A stretch of DNA of 64,000 bases, from NCBI RefSeq assembly GCF_009725985.1, contig NZ_RCNR01000003.1, positions 124,001 through 188,000 on the forward strand, written 5' to 3'. This DNA is from Zobellia amurskyensis (GTDB lineage Bacteria > Bacteroidota > Bacteroidia > Flavobacteriales > Flavobacteriaceae). Position numbers and translations under genes: made by a program. Each line of letters opens with the position of its first letter. Position 1 is the first letter of the stretch. The notes under the pieces were generated by a model that saw only the letters and a list, made by a program, of their open reading frames with translations, made no database searches and was not told the DNA's origin. Shown here piece by piece: positions 44,514 to 52,319 of the stretch.

Positions 44514-44906
44514 TTAGAAGATGTCCCAGGTGTTTTCATAGCTTATATCATTAATATCGATGGCCCGAGCAGAAATTGCAATTCGGGTTTTCATGGGTCG
44601 CGTGTCCTCCGCACTAAAACTCTCATGATAACTCACACATATACCATCTTGAAAAGACAAAGTTTTGTTGCTAGACATACTATCTCTATTATAAAATACA
44701 ATCTCACCATCTTTAAAGGTGTGCGGCATTACCATCCAAGCAAGAATATCTGTATTGCTGGTAGATTCTAAAAGAAGATGAATTAGCCCCGCCCGAGGTA
44801 GCTCTACAGGTCTGCCATCCGGTCCAATACTTTGGTTGAAATCATAGGAACATTCCAGCACATTGGTCTCTTCGTCTTCAATAGTTAATTTTGCTAAAAA
44901 TGACAT
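44514..44906 (-). CDS. hcp2: T6SS tube protein Hcp (TssD), second copy
   Basis: The ATG at 44906 gives MSFLAKLTIEDEETNVLEC, which aligns with MAFKAKLKIGGNEYNVLNC of the copy at 44998. A GTG at 44954 lies inside a hairpin loop and is rejected. The 130-residue protein has the Bacteroidota Hcp pattern (YDFNQSIGPDGRPVELPRAGLIHLLLEST, ILAWM, GEIVFYNRDSMSSNKTLSFQDG). It differs widely from Hcp1, so it may form a VgrG-proximal ring or chaperone a particular effector. It is 13 bases before vgrG. Confidence 0.85.
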   Translation of the reverse strand: MSFLAKLTIEDEETNVLECSYDFNQSIGPDGRPVELPRAGLIHLLLESTSNTDILAWMVMPHTFKDGEIVFYNRDSMSSNKTLSFQDGICVSYHESFSAEDTRPMKTRIAISARAIDINDISYENTWDIF

Positions 44907-44930
44907 AATAGATTGTTTTAGTTTTTTAAA

Positions 44931-44974
44931 TATTCCATTGAAAGGGATATACACATATCCCTTTCAATGGAATA
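44931..44974 (-). terminator. Perfect 20-bp hairpin between the two hcp genes
   Basis: The arms at 44931-44950 and 44955-44974 are exact reverse complements with a four-base loop (GTGT on the minus strand). The hairpin starts 24 bases after the hcp1 stop and ends 25 bases before the hcp2 start. The trailing T-run on the minus strand is short, so it may attenuate or protect the hcp1 message, letting hcp1 be made in excess of the genes beyond. Confidence 0.6.
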
Positions 44975-44997
44975 GAACACTAAGTTGTTCAGCGTGC

Positions 44998-45384
44998 TTA
45001 CACCCACTCATTAACATGTTCTCCGTTACCAATGCCAATGGTTTTAGCTGATATGGTAAACGATTCGGACATTGGGTTTTCCCCAGTAGAATCAAAGTTT
45101 TCCTTATACTTTACCATATAAGCTTCCGTAAATTTTAGTTCTTTTGAAGTGGCGTCAGTATCTCTTTTTAGAAAAACAATAGAGCCATCCTTTCTTTCAA
45201 AATTGTTAAACATCCAATCAGAAAAAACTGTATCGGCAGTAGATTCGGTGATAATTTCAATTGTACCTCCTCTGGTAACAGAAGAAGGTCTTCCTGTAGC
45301 ATCGGTCTCTTGGCGTAATTCATAGTTGCAATTAAGTACGTTATACTCGTTACCCCCAATTTTTAGTTTTGCTTTAAAAGCCAT
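44998..45384 (-). CDS. hcp1: T6SS tube protein Hcp (TssD), first copy
   Basis: A 128-residue Hcp of the Bacteroidota TssD type: YNVLNCNYELRQETDATGRPSS, TIEIITESTADTVFSDWMF, DGSIVFLKRDTDATSKELKF and GENPMSESFTISAKTIGI. It would stack as hexamers to form the inner tube. It has its own upstream promoter-like element at 45570-45601 and a hairpin just downstream, consistent with high separate expression. The start at 45384 is the only ATG before the conserved N-terminal strand. Confidence 0.92.
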   Translation of the reverse strand: MAFKAKLKIGGNEYNVLNCNYELRQETDATGRPSSVTRGGTIEIITESTADTVFSDWMFNNFERKDGSIVFLKRDTDATSKELKFTEAYMVKYKENFDSTGENPMSESFTISAKTIGIGNGEHVNEWV

Positions 45385-45569
45385 AATCGTAGAATTTTAA
45401 TTAATAATTAATTTGATATATGTATATAAGAATGCGTTTAAGCCTGTAAAAAGTTTAAAAACCTAAAGAGGGGAATATTAATTGACACTTACTCTTCCAT
45501 ATTTAATTGAAACGAATTTTACATCTCAATAATTTTTTAAAGAAGAACGAACATAATTACTGTTTATCT

Positions 45570-45601
45570 TTTAATAGAAATATGAGTACGAAGGTTAACA
45601 C
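45570..45601 (-). promoter_or_regulatory. T6SS promoter element, copy 2 (hcp-vgrG unit)
   Basis: On the minus strand GTGTTAACCTTC, 12 bases, then CTATTAAA, ending 185 bases before the hcp1 ATG. Spacing is identical to the other three copies. The region also follows the tssN stop, so it lies in the gap between two minus-strand units. Confidence 0.6.
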
Positions 45602-45667
45602 TCCAGTGTCAGTTTTTTTTAAGAAGGAAAATTTATTGAAAGAATTACTAGAGTTTTAAAGAATTGA

Positions 45668-46537
45668 CTAGTGGTTAATTACCCTGCTACATATGATGAC
45701 ACTATCTTCTTTAATATCATTTGCAGACACAGTTTGATTAAAGTTAATGTGCCTTACAGAACTCCACCAGTTGGGTTTAAAATGAAAGACCCATGTACTT
45801 GGCTGTTGCGTTTTTTTATCTAAAATTTCGATTTCACTCTCTGGATGTCTTTCATTATAATCAACTATAAAAAAGTAAAATAATTTACCAAACTCCATTT
45901 CCTGAGGTGCTTTGACCCTGAAATTTGTAATGTTGTTCTCATCTTCTTTTTTTCGAAACTCAAAACTAATTACACGGGGATTAACAAGTTCGTCTTTAGT
46001 AGGGTCCTTTATTTCCTTCCCTAAGGGGTACGACCAACTATCGTAAATAGGCAATGCTATTTGCATAGCAAACTCATACATCTTATAAAATAGAGTGGGT
46101 AAGATGAAAAATAAGGTCGAAGCCATAAATACATAACTAAAGGCCGGTCTAAACCTACTTACTACCTGTAGAAAAGCAATAAGGCCTAGGCATACGTATA
46201 CTAGGGTGAACAAAAATTCAGGGAAAAATTTAGATTTGTCATCCGACAAGGCAGGAAAGTACTTTCTCAATATGTGAAGATGTAAACCACCTAATACTAA
46301 AAAGAGAAACTGAAAACCATAATAACTATTTATTGGAGTATCGTTAAGTACTTTGTTTGAACTTAAGAGTCCAACTAAGCCAAAACTTATTAGAATGAAG
46401 AGCGCATAAAATATGGCTAACTTTTTATTTTTTGCGAATAATTTTCTCAACTTGGTGACTAAGGTCATTAGTAAAGTGCCAATAATAAACAAGCCTAGGT
46501 TTATCTTTAATATGTCGTTATTTATTACAGTCCCCAT
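45668..46537 (-). CDS. tssN: T6SSiii inner-membrane component TssN
   Basis: A 289-residue protein with five likely membrane helices in the first 160 residues (NLGLFIIGTLLMTLV, LAIFYALFILISFGLVGLL, FQFLFLVLGGLHLHIL, FLFTLVYVCLGLIAFLQVV, FMASTLFFILPTLFY). A soluble C-terminal domain of about 120 residues follows (ISFEFRKKEDENNITNFRVK, WVFHFKPNWWSS). This layout matches TssN, one of the proteins special to the Bacteroidota T6SS, where TssJ/L/M are absent. It probably helps anchor the baseplate in the inner membrane. It is 19 bases after tssG and last in its unit. Confidence 0.85.
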   Translation of the reverse strand: MGTVINNDILKINLGLFIIGTLLMTLVTKLRKLFAKNKKLAIFYALFILISFGLVGLLSSNKVLNDTPINSYYGFQFLFLVLGGLHLHILRKYFPALSDDKSKFFPEFLFTLVYVCLGLIAFLQVVSRFRPAFSYVFMASTLFFILPTLFYKMYEFAMQIALPIYDSWSYPLGKEIKDPTKDELVNPRVISFEFRKKEDENNITNFRVKAPQEMEFGKLFYFFIVDYNERHPESEIEILDKKTQQPSTWVFHFKPNWWSSVRHINFNQTVSANDIKEDSVIICSRVINH

Positions 46538-46556
46538 CTATTCTATTTCTTATTGG

Positions 46557-47483
46557 TTATAAATAAGTTGAAATGCCCATTAATGGATTTAGTGTATCAT
46601 TCAATACAAATCCGACTTCCTTTTTTACGGTTATTATAGTATCCGTTTCTAGTTCCATAGGAAGGAAGTAATCATAAAACGTATCAATAAATCTAGAAAC
46701 GCCATTCGTTTTTGAATACAAGCTGATCTTATCCTGTTGAATAGGACCAATTATAACTTCCAATAACGGACTAAGAACTTCGTAACTATTGCCTTCAAGT
46801 ACACTGTTTACCCCTAGTTGAAAAATATCTTTAGAATGCTCTTTGCTATCTTCTGAAGTATTTTTGGTTTTTCCAATGTTTCTTCTTTTGAAAGAAACCT
46901 TCTCTTCCAATATTTTCTCTAAGCATAATCTAGTGAGCTCTAAGTCTCCTACAATTTTATGGCTGTACGGTAGTAATTTTATGATTTTTAATATATAGCA
47001 GTGTGGAATGTTTATATCTAAACTCCAGAAATTAATTAAAAAATCATCCTTTAGGTTGTAGAAATTATTGAGCATAGATTTTTCATTTTGCTCTACTTGC
47101 AACCTTTGATAAAAGAATTCATTTTCTAAAGGAGCAAAGAACAATCTTGCATCCTGCTCCTCTTGTTTAACCACTTTTCTTTTGGCGGTATAGGATTCAG
47201 TTCCGTTGCTTACATGTGGAACATGAAACAAACCCTCTGGTAATATATCATAAAGGCCATTGCGCGATAGATTTATTGTAAGCTTGTTATCATGAAGTAC
47301 ATCGTCTATATTGATAATGTCTCTCCGGTATGCTCTTGAAAATGTTCCTTTGTTAGCGATTACAAAATCACTAATGGTAGCCTCTGAATTTTCTTGGATT
47401 TCAGCAATTATGGTTTCAGCCCTTAAATTTTCATAGACTGAACTTAGTTCCGTAAAAATACTTTCAAGTGAAATACCGTTCAT
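46557..47483 (-). CDS. tssG: T6SS baseplate subunit TssG (Bacteroidota type)
   Basis: A 308-residue protein. It contains LTINLSRNGLYDILPEGLFH near residue 70-90, the phrase found in Bacteroidota TssG proteins, then ARLFFAPLENEFFYQRLQVEQ and a helical middle, with a beta-rich C-terminal half. TssG joins TssE, TssF and TssK to form the baseplate wedge. It is about the same length as proteobacterial TssG (about 320). It lies 12 bases after the NlpC/P60 gene and 19 bases before tssN. The tssF gene is in the divergent unit instead of beside it, which is unusual compared with subtype i clusters. Confidence 0.78.
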   Translation of the reverse strand: MNGISLESIFTELSSVYENLRAETIIAEIQENSEATISDFVIANKGTFSRAYRRDIINIDDVLHDNKLTINLSRNGLYDILPEGLFHVPHVSNGTESYTAKRKVVKQEEQDARLFFAPLENEFFYQRLQVEQNEKSMLNNFYNLKDDFLINFWSLDINIPHCYILKIIKLLPYSHKIVGDLELTRLCLEKILEEKVSFKRRNIGKTKNTSEDSKEHSKDIFQLGVNSVLEGNSYEVLSPLLEVIIGPIQQDKISLYSKTNGVSRFIDTFYDYFLPMELETDTIITVKKEVGFVLNDTLNPLMGISTYL

Positions 47484-47495
47484 GAGTTACTATTT

Positions 47496-48062
47496 TTAAC
47501 TTTTAGTATTTACCCTTCTACCACCTGCAAAAAACCGCTTTTTCCAATAGGTTTCAGAGAGGTCACTTATCTTCACTCCTGAACTACCCGTTTTACCAAC
47601 TCTAGAGGTTGCATTTACAAATTTGTCATTGCCAAGATATATTCCTACATGTGTAATTGTAGCCCCTCGGTCTCCGGCAGCTCTAAAGAATACAAGATCG
47701 CCTTCTTCCAAGAATTCTGGATCGGACCAGGTATGTGTAGCTTCTGAATCCATCTGTTTTTGTGCGGTTCGTTCTATGTACCAGTCGTACACGCCAATAA
47801 ATAAGCGCTGGGCAAAGGAGGAGCAGTCAATTCCCGTTTTTGATTCTCCGCCTAACAAATAGGGGGTTCCCATCCATTCGTCTATAAATGAATAGAGTTC
47901 TACATTGGTGATTTTTTCAGGAGCAACTTCTAAAATTTCAGCATATTTTATTTGTAGTGGGGTAATGATTATTTCTTCAACTTCTACATTGTCGTTATCT
48001 TCACTTACATCAGTGACAGGCTCGTAGCTTACGGCAACTGAAGGCTCTTTGTTTTTTCCCAA
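47496..48062 (-). CDS. NlpC/P60 (C40) peptidase domain, likely the 3' half of a frameshifted or recoded gene
   Basis: A papain-like NlpC/P60 domain at about residues 55-185: DEWMGTPYLLGGESKTGIDCSS cut by its catalytic Cys80, GDLVFFRA, and THVGIYLG with His138. Such enzymes cleave bonds in peptidoglycan stem peptides. The first start-like codon is TTG at 48062, but the frame is open upstream to 48245 with a lysine-rich sequence and no ATG or GTG. No ATG lies before the domain. The upstream gene is in the +1 relation and holds an A AAA AAG heptamer at 48164-48170, so a -1 shift would make a 363-residue fusion with a signal peptide. Its likely task is local wall opening for T6SS assembly. Confidence 0.8.
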   Translation of the reverse strand: MGKNKEPSVAVSYEPVTDVSEDNDNVEVEEIIITPLQIKYAEILEVAPEKITNVELYSFIDEWMGTPYLLGGESKTGIDCSSFAQRLFIGVYDWYIERTAQKQMDSEATHTWSDPEFLEEGDLVFFRAAGDRGATITHVGIYLGNDKFVNATSRVGKTGSSGVKISDLSETYWKKRFFAGGRRVNTKS

Positions 48063-48112
48063 AATACCAAATAGCCCCTTCTTATCTTTTTTGAGTTTTT
48101 TCTCCTCTTTTG

Positions 48113-48586
48113 CTAATTCTTTATCTTGTTTTTCACCCTCTTTGGTGGCGTCCTTAATTTTGCCTTTTTTTTCTTTTCCGTTTTTTTTCTTTTCTTTCTT
48201 TCTTGTTTTGTCATTTCCATTTTTACGGCATCCACGACTAACTTTTTACCTTTTACTACATTAATCAAGAAAAAGACTTTCTCATAACCGTCTTTAGTAA
48301 CAGTGACAACATGCTCTCCTTCAGGTATGTTTTGGTTGAAGTTAAATTCACCATTGCTATTTGTAGATTCTACGAATGCGGTTCCCTCTATTGTAACAAT
48401 AGCACCGGCTATTTTTATGGAGCTTTCTTCTTCAATCACGTTGCCTGTAATGGTCAAGCTTTGTGAACTTGATAAGACAGGGATAGTAAGTAACATGAGC
48501 ATGATTGTTATTTTTTTTGGAATAAATAACCGTGGTATGAGGGCCAGAGTGTCTACGCAGGATATAAATTTTGAATATGGATACAT
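48113..48586 (-). CDS. CarboxypepD_reg-like exported protein with lysine-rich tail (upstream half of the NlpC fusion)
   Basis: A 157-residue protein. A hydrophobic segment at about 26-40 (ITIMLMLLTIPVLSSSQ) acts as signal peptide; the real start may be one of the Met residues at about 29-31. A CarboxypepD_reg-like fold spans about 44-120 (LTITGNVIEEESSIKIAGAI, VESTNSNGEFNFN, HVVTVTKDGYEKVFF). The tail is strongly basic (TKQERKKRKKTEKKKK). The stop at 48113 lies after two A8 tracts. In the -1 frame the sequence continues into the NlpC/P60 domain. Alone it would be a small periplasmic beta-sandwich of unknown job. Confidence 0.7.
   Translation of the reverse strand: MYPYSKFISCVDTLALIPRLFIPKKITIMLMLLTIPVLSSSQSLTITGNVIEEESSIKIAGAIVTIEGTAFVESTNSNGEFNFNQNIPEGEHVVTVTKDGYEKVFFLINVVKGKKLVVDAVKMEMTKQERKKRKKTEKKKKAKLRTPPKRVKNKIKN
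48164..48170 (-). promoter_or_regulatory. In-phase slippery heptamer A AAA AAG, candidate -1 frameshift site
   Basis: Minus-strand codons AAA AAA AAG GCA give the heptamer A AAA AAG in the correct phase for a -1 slip, after which the ribosome reads GGC AAA ATT in the NlpC/P60 frame. The same heptamer drives the E. coli dnaX shift. A second A8 tract lies at 48181-48188. No stimulatory hairpin could be judged by eye. Confidence 0.5.
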
Positions 48587-48634
48587 GGCTAAAAATTAAT
48601 TAGTTGTTCAATAATTAGATTTTTTTCTTCATTG

Positions 48635-48666
48635 TTTAATGTCTTAATAAATGGATAGGTTAACAC
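48635..48666 (-). promoter_or_regulatory. T6SS promoter element, copy 3 (CarboxypepD_reg/NlpC-tssG-tssN unit)
   Basis: On the minus strand GTGTTAACCTAT, 12 bases, ACATTAAA, ending 48 bases before the start at 48586. Both boxes are identical to those of the divergent copy at 48837-48868; the 12 bases between them are not, so the shared positions look selected. Confidence 0.65.
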
Positions 48667-48836
48667 TTTCACCTAAAAAATATTAACCTAAAAGGCTTGA
48701 ATTCCTTTTAAAAAAACCTGATAGTATACAGGTGTTTGGTATGCCTCATGGTAGGGAGGTCTTGATAAGCAATAGAAGATTCTATTCGTGCACCTACTTT
48801 TTCTTTGTGGATCTTTTATATAAAATGACTGTATTA

Positions 48837-48868
48837 GTGTTAACCTATTTGAATAGTTACACATTAAA
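48837..48868 (+). promoter_or_regulatory. T6SS promoter element, copy 4 (tssE-tssO unit)
   Basis: GTGTTAACCTAT, 12 bases, ACATTAAA, ending 121 bases before the tssE ATG. It implies a leader of about 115 bases if it is a -35/-10 pair. Confidence 0.65.
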
Positions 48869-48989
48869 GTGAAACAACTAGTATTCCATGATCTCAGTTA
48901 ATTGTATAAATTAAATCCACCTAAAGTACTGTTTAACAGTGTTTTATATATAATTTTTTAACTTGATTATTGTCAAATTTTTAAAAGAA

Positions 48990-49421
48990 ATGAACACTAA
49001 ATATTATACACTTCCCTTTAATACTAAGAAGGTTATGAATAGTGAGGTACATGACTCATGCAATTTAAATCAATCAATCTCTCACTATATACATCTTGTT
49101 AATACCTCATCTTTTGGAGAGTGTGCATTTGATGAAAGTTTTGGCTGTTCATTATGGTTAGTGGATTTTGATAATTTAAAGAGTACCAATAGACTGAAAG
49201 ACTTTATTCAAGAATCATTATATGATGCATTGATAATTCATGAAAGAAGGTTGGATGCAATCCGTATAAATGTTAGAATAAAGCAAGAAGAATTATTCGG
49301 GTTGGAACGTTCAAACAGAATAAAAAAAAGAATCGATATAAGAATAAAAGGTAAGGTAAAACGAACCAACGAAGATTTTTCTTATACGGAGTATTTCTAT
49401 ATAGGCCCTCTCTCTTATTAA
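48990..49421 (+). CDS. tssE: T6SS baseplate subunit TssE (gp25-like)
   Basis: The ATG at 48990 (MNTKYYTLPF) is chosen over a TTG at 48963. The 143-residue protein matches the gp25/TssE plan: SISHYIHLVNTSSFGECAFDESFGCSLW, LKDFIQESLYDALIIHERRL and a strand-rich C-terminus (RINVRIKQEE, KKRIDIRIKGKVK). Gp25 proteins start sheath assembly at the baseplate. It is the first gene of the unit, 13 bases before tssF. Confidence 0.85.
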   Translation: MNTKYYTLPFNTKKVMNSEVHDSCNLNQSISHYIHLVNTSSFGECAFDESFGCSLWLVDFDNLKSTNRLKDFIQESLYDALIIHERRLDAIRINVRIKQEELFGLERSNRIKKRIDIRIKGKVKRTNEDFSYTEYFYIGPLSY

Positions 49422-49434
49422 ACAGTAAATATAA

Positions 49435-51282
49435 ATGAACACTAAAGAACATATAAAGAATAGGATGGTTAAGGACGCTGCCATGATGTGGGGTGTTCCG
49501 GCTAATGAGATAGAAACTTCTTTTGATCCTATAGTTACATTGCTAATGGCTGCTTGCGCATCCGAAATTGAGAAAATAGCAAATGAGGTTGATGATTCTC
49601 AATCGCGGATTACTGAAAAAGTAGTGCAACTCATGACTCCGGAAATTACGAACGGGCCCCGCCTTGCACATGCCATTCTATATGCGGAGCCCATAGACGA
49701 AGTAACGATGGTCAGACCTGAGTACCTTTTTAATTACAAAAAAGAACAGCTTTATAATAAGACCTCTATTAAGAACAAAGACATCTTTTTCTCTCCCGTT
49801 CGGAGTTTTAATCTACAGAATGCAAGAGTGCAGTTCATTGCCACGGGAGATACTATTATTGAATTAGACAACAAGAATAGTAATCAAAATATAGTAAGGA
49901 GTTTAACAAAATCAAAACTAAACCCTTCCACTTTATATATAGGAATTTCAAGTAATCTCAAGACTATTTTTCTACGAGACGTTTTTCTTTATTTTGAGTT
50001 AATGGAGGGTGGTAATGAAGAATTATTCTACCATCATCTTAGAAATACAAAATGGTCTGTTCAAAATGGAAAAATTGATTTTATAGGAGGATTTGATACG
50101 GATAAAGCCATCCAAACTTCAAAACTTAATAGTGTTTTTGAAAATGTTTCCGATAAGACCAATACCGTTTGTCAGCAGGTAATCAACAAGTACGAAAAAC
50201 ATTATATCACTCTTCAAAGTGATTCCACAAAGGAAATAGAAAAATCACAGTTTAATGAATTGGAAATTTGCTTGGAGGAAAACAGTATGAAATCTGATGC
50301 CAATATTAGATGGGTAAAAATAGAGTTCCCCAGAGTTATTGATAATGCTATTTTAAAACATGTTAAATGTTCTTTGAATGCTTTTCCCGTAGTGAACCGG
50401 GCTTTGAAGAGCTTCTCTTATTCCGTTAAGGATTACATAAACATCATGCCCATAAAAACGGAAGAACTGTTTTTTGATATAAAATCAATCATTAATACCG
50501 ATGGGAAAGAATATAGGGCAAGGAGTAAGGATAACTCTAACATGGAAAAAGGCACTTTTGTTATAAGAAGTAACAGTGTAGCAAAGTTAGACAAGCGAAA
50601 GGCCCGTGAATATGTACTTCATTTAATAGAACTATTAAAAGATGAAAGCGCTTCATTTTCATTTCTTGATAATGATTTCTTACGTAGTAATCTAAAAGTG
50701 TTGAATCAAGTAATCGCCCTCTTAGAAAAGAAGGTTTCTGAAGCATCTAGCAACATGGTGCATACGGAATACGTAGCATTAAAACCTTTTAAGGCCAATG
50801 AAAATCTTTTGGTAGATTTTTGGACTACAAGTGGTGAAGAGGCTAATAATATCAAATCAGGAAGCGTACTATCAGTCTATAAGGGGTTTGGGGTAAAGCA
50901 AGGGTCATGTTGTCTTCTGACGACGGTCCATGGTGGAAAAAATCAACTTAATTCTCAAGATAGACTCAATTCAAGCAGAAGATCACTTCTTTCAAGAAAT
51001 AGGGTAGTCACCAGAGAAGATGTAAAGGCCTTGTGTTTTGAACTATACGGTGATAAAATAGGCAAGGTTGAAATAAAAAGGGGGTATCTAAAAGATATCT
51101 CTTTAAAAAAAGGACTTGTGCCTTGTATTGAAATAGTATTGACAACTAATACTGAAATCAGTACGGATGATCGGGAATTGGATTCAATTGGTGATGATTT
51201 ACGGTATTTTTTAGAGAAAAATTCAATTAATACGCTTCCATTTAAAATAAAAATATTGAAGAAGGAAGCTGTTAATGAATAG
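49435..51282 (+). CDS. tssF: T6SS baseplate subunit TssF
   Basis: A 615-residue protein with the TssF N-terminal pattern: HIKNRMVKDAAMMWG, FDPIVTLLMAACASEIEKIA and KVVQLMTPEITNGPRLAHAI, the last equal to the conserved LLxPxxxxPxPxxxI strand of TssF in other species. The C-terminal half has SRRSLLSRNRVVTREDVKALC and KIGKVEIKRGY, also typical. It is central to the baseplate wedge with TssE, TssG and TssK. Size agrees with TssF proteins of about 590-640 residues. Confidence 0.88.
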   Translation: MNTKEHIKNRMVKDAAMMWGVPANEIETSFDPIVTLLMAACASEIEKIANEVDDSQSRITEKVVQLMTPEITNGPRLAHAILYAEPIDEVTMVRPEYLFNYKKEQLYNKTSIKNKDIFFSPVRSFNLQNARVQFIATGDTIIELDNKNSNQNIVRSLTKSKLNPSTLYIGISSNLKTIFLRDVFLYFELMEGGNEELFYHHLRNTKWSVQNGKIDFIGGFDTDKAIQTSKLNSVFENVSDKTNTVCQQVINKYEKHYITLQSDSTKEIEKSQFNELEICLEENSMKSDANIRWVKIEFPRVIDNAILKHVKCSLNAFPVVNRALKSFSYSVKDYINIMPIKTEELFFDIKSIINTDGKEYRARSKDNSNMEKGTFVIRSNSVAKLDKRKAREYVLHLIELLKDESASFSFLDNDFLRSNLKVLNQVIALLEKKVSEASSNMVHTEYVALKPFKANENLLVDFWTTSGEEANNIKSGSVLSVYKGFGVKQGSCCLLTTVHGGKNQLNSQDRLNSSRRSLLSRNRVVTREDVKALCFELYGDKIGKVEIKRGYLKDISLKKGLVPCIEIVLTTNTEISTDDRELDSIGDDLRYFLEKNSINTLPFKIKILKKEAVNE

Positions 51283-51327
51283 TCTAGTATGAGAAAAAAA
51301 TGGAAGTTACATTTTAAATAATTCATT

Positions 51328-52305
51328 ATGAATACAGGGAAAAATACATCAACACAATTAGATAGCTCGGTAATTTATCTGTTCATTACCGTGTTCTTGG
51401 TTGCGTTTACGACACTAGCTTTTAGGTATGCAAATGATACACCTTGTGATGAGGCTGTATTTGTGCACTCGGCAAAAGAGTATCGTGTTGGAGAAATAAT
51501 AAAATTCAATGACAGAACCACTGGTGCTCAAGAATGGAAATGGAATTTTGGAGATGGTTCTGAAGGTTCTTCCCAAAAAGACCCACTTCATATATTTGAA
51601 AATGAGGGCGAATATGAAGTCCGTTTGTTTGTAAATAATGCATGCGAAAGGAAAGAAGTAGTAACGATTAAAGAAAAGATTGTTTTACTTGACTCAACAA
51701 AATTTCCGGTATTTGAATTGCCTAAAATAATTGTAGTAGGCGAATTACTTAAAGTCAAAGACGAAACAAAAAATTCTACAAGTTGGGAGTGGCGTTTTGG
51801 GGAAACAGCGAGCGCAAATTCTATAAGTAAATCGGCAGAATATGTTTATGAAGAACCTGGGTTAAAAACGGTTTCTTTAATAGTAAATGGTGATTTGACC
51901 TATATAGGAAAAAAGAAAATTAATGTATTGCCGCTGCCAGAAAGTAAAAAGCCGATAACAAAGATTACTCGGGAAAGAAGGGATAAAAGGTTAGACTTAA
52001 GGAAAGCACCTGCGGGTATAGTTTCTGAGAAAGCAACTAGTAATAAACCAAATATAGTTCCTTTCATTACCGAGGGCAACTTTAAAATAAAAATAAAAAT
52101 GCTGGCCAGTAAAAGGTTAGACCCTTCCGCTTTTTCAGCATATTTCTGTGAGGATACTAACCCATTGGTTGTTGCCAATGGTAGAAGCACAACCTTTTCA
52201 GATTTTTGCAAGAAAATAATAGGCAAGAAAATGGATATTGAAAAGTTGAATCTTAAACGAAATACAGGCTCAAATTGTATTACAACTTTTGATATAACAT
52301 ACTAA
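51328..52305 (+). CDS. PKD-domain membrane protein of the T6SSiii cluster (TssP-like)
   Basis: A 325-residue protein with an N-terminal membrane anchor at about 14-29 (VIYLFITVFLVAFTTLAF). Two PKD-type Ig domains follow, about 48-110 (WKWNFGDGSEGSS, HIFENEGEYEVRLFV) and 118-200 (SWEWRFGETAS, YVYEEPGLKTVSLIV). A basic linker leads to a C-terminal domain (FKIKIKMLASKR, TFSDFCKKIIG). The PKD signature WxFGDG is clear. It is probably periplasmic and acts as part of the membrane complex that replaces TssJLM in Bacteroidota. The TssP label is by position and domain, and I am not certain of the letter. Confidence 0.65.
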   Translation: MNTGKNTSTQLDSSVIYLFITVFLVAFTTLAFRYANDTPCDEAVFVHSAKEYRVGEIIKFNDRTTGAQEWKWNFGDGSEGSSQKDPLHIFENEGEYEVRLFVNNACERKEVVTIKEKIVLLDSTKFPVFELPKIIVVGELLKVKDETKNSTSWEWRFGETASANSISKSAEYVYEEPGLKTVSLIVNGDLTYIGKKKINVLPLPESKKPITKITRERRDKRLDLRKAPAGIVSEKATSNKPNIVPFITEGNFKIKIKMLASKRLDPSAFSAYFCEDTNPLVVANGRSTTFSDFCKKIIGKKMDIEKLNLKRNTGSNCITTFDITY

Positions 52306-52319
52306 AATCAAAGTAACAT

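Larger units (their letters stand above)
48587..48989. other. Divergent control region between two T6SS units
   Basis: About 400 bases with no gene, AT-rich. It holds two exact copies of GTGTTAACCTAT facing away from each other with their ACATTAAA partners: minus copy 48635-48666 and plus copy 48837-48868, 170 bases apart. A shared regulator could act on both units from here. Confidence 0.6.

Noticed and set aside
44907-44954. GTG start extending hcp2 by 16 residues
   Set aside because: The GTG is in a hairpin loop and the extension has no counterpart in hcp1, while the ATG at 44906 aligns exactly.
45595-45620. Short ACAC/GTGT inverted repeat followed by eight T residues, terminator-like on the plus strand
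   Set aside because: No plus-strand gene precedes it, the stem is only four base pairs, and it overlaps the minus-strand promoter element.
48049-48264. A Ser/Phe-rich plus-strand frame opposite the NlpC region
   Set aside because: It is the complement of the lysine-rich A-tracts; the low-complexity composition is an antisense shadow.
48963-48989. TTG start for tssE
   Set aside because: It adds nine residues not seen in gp25-type proteins; the ATG at 48990 is adequate.
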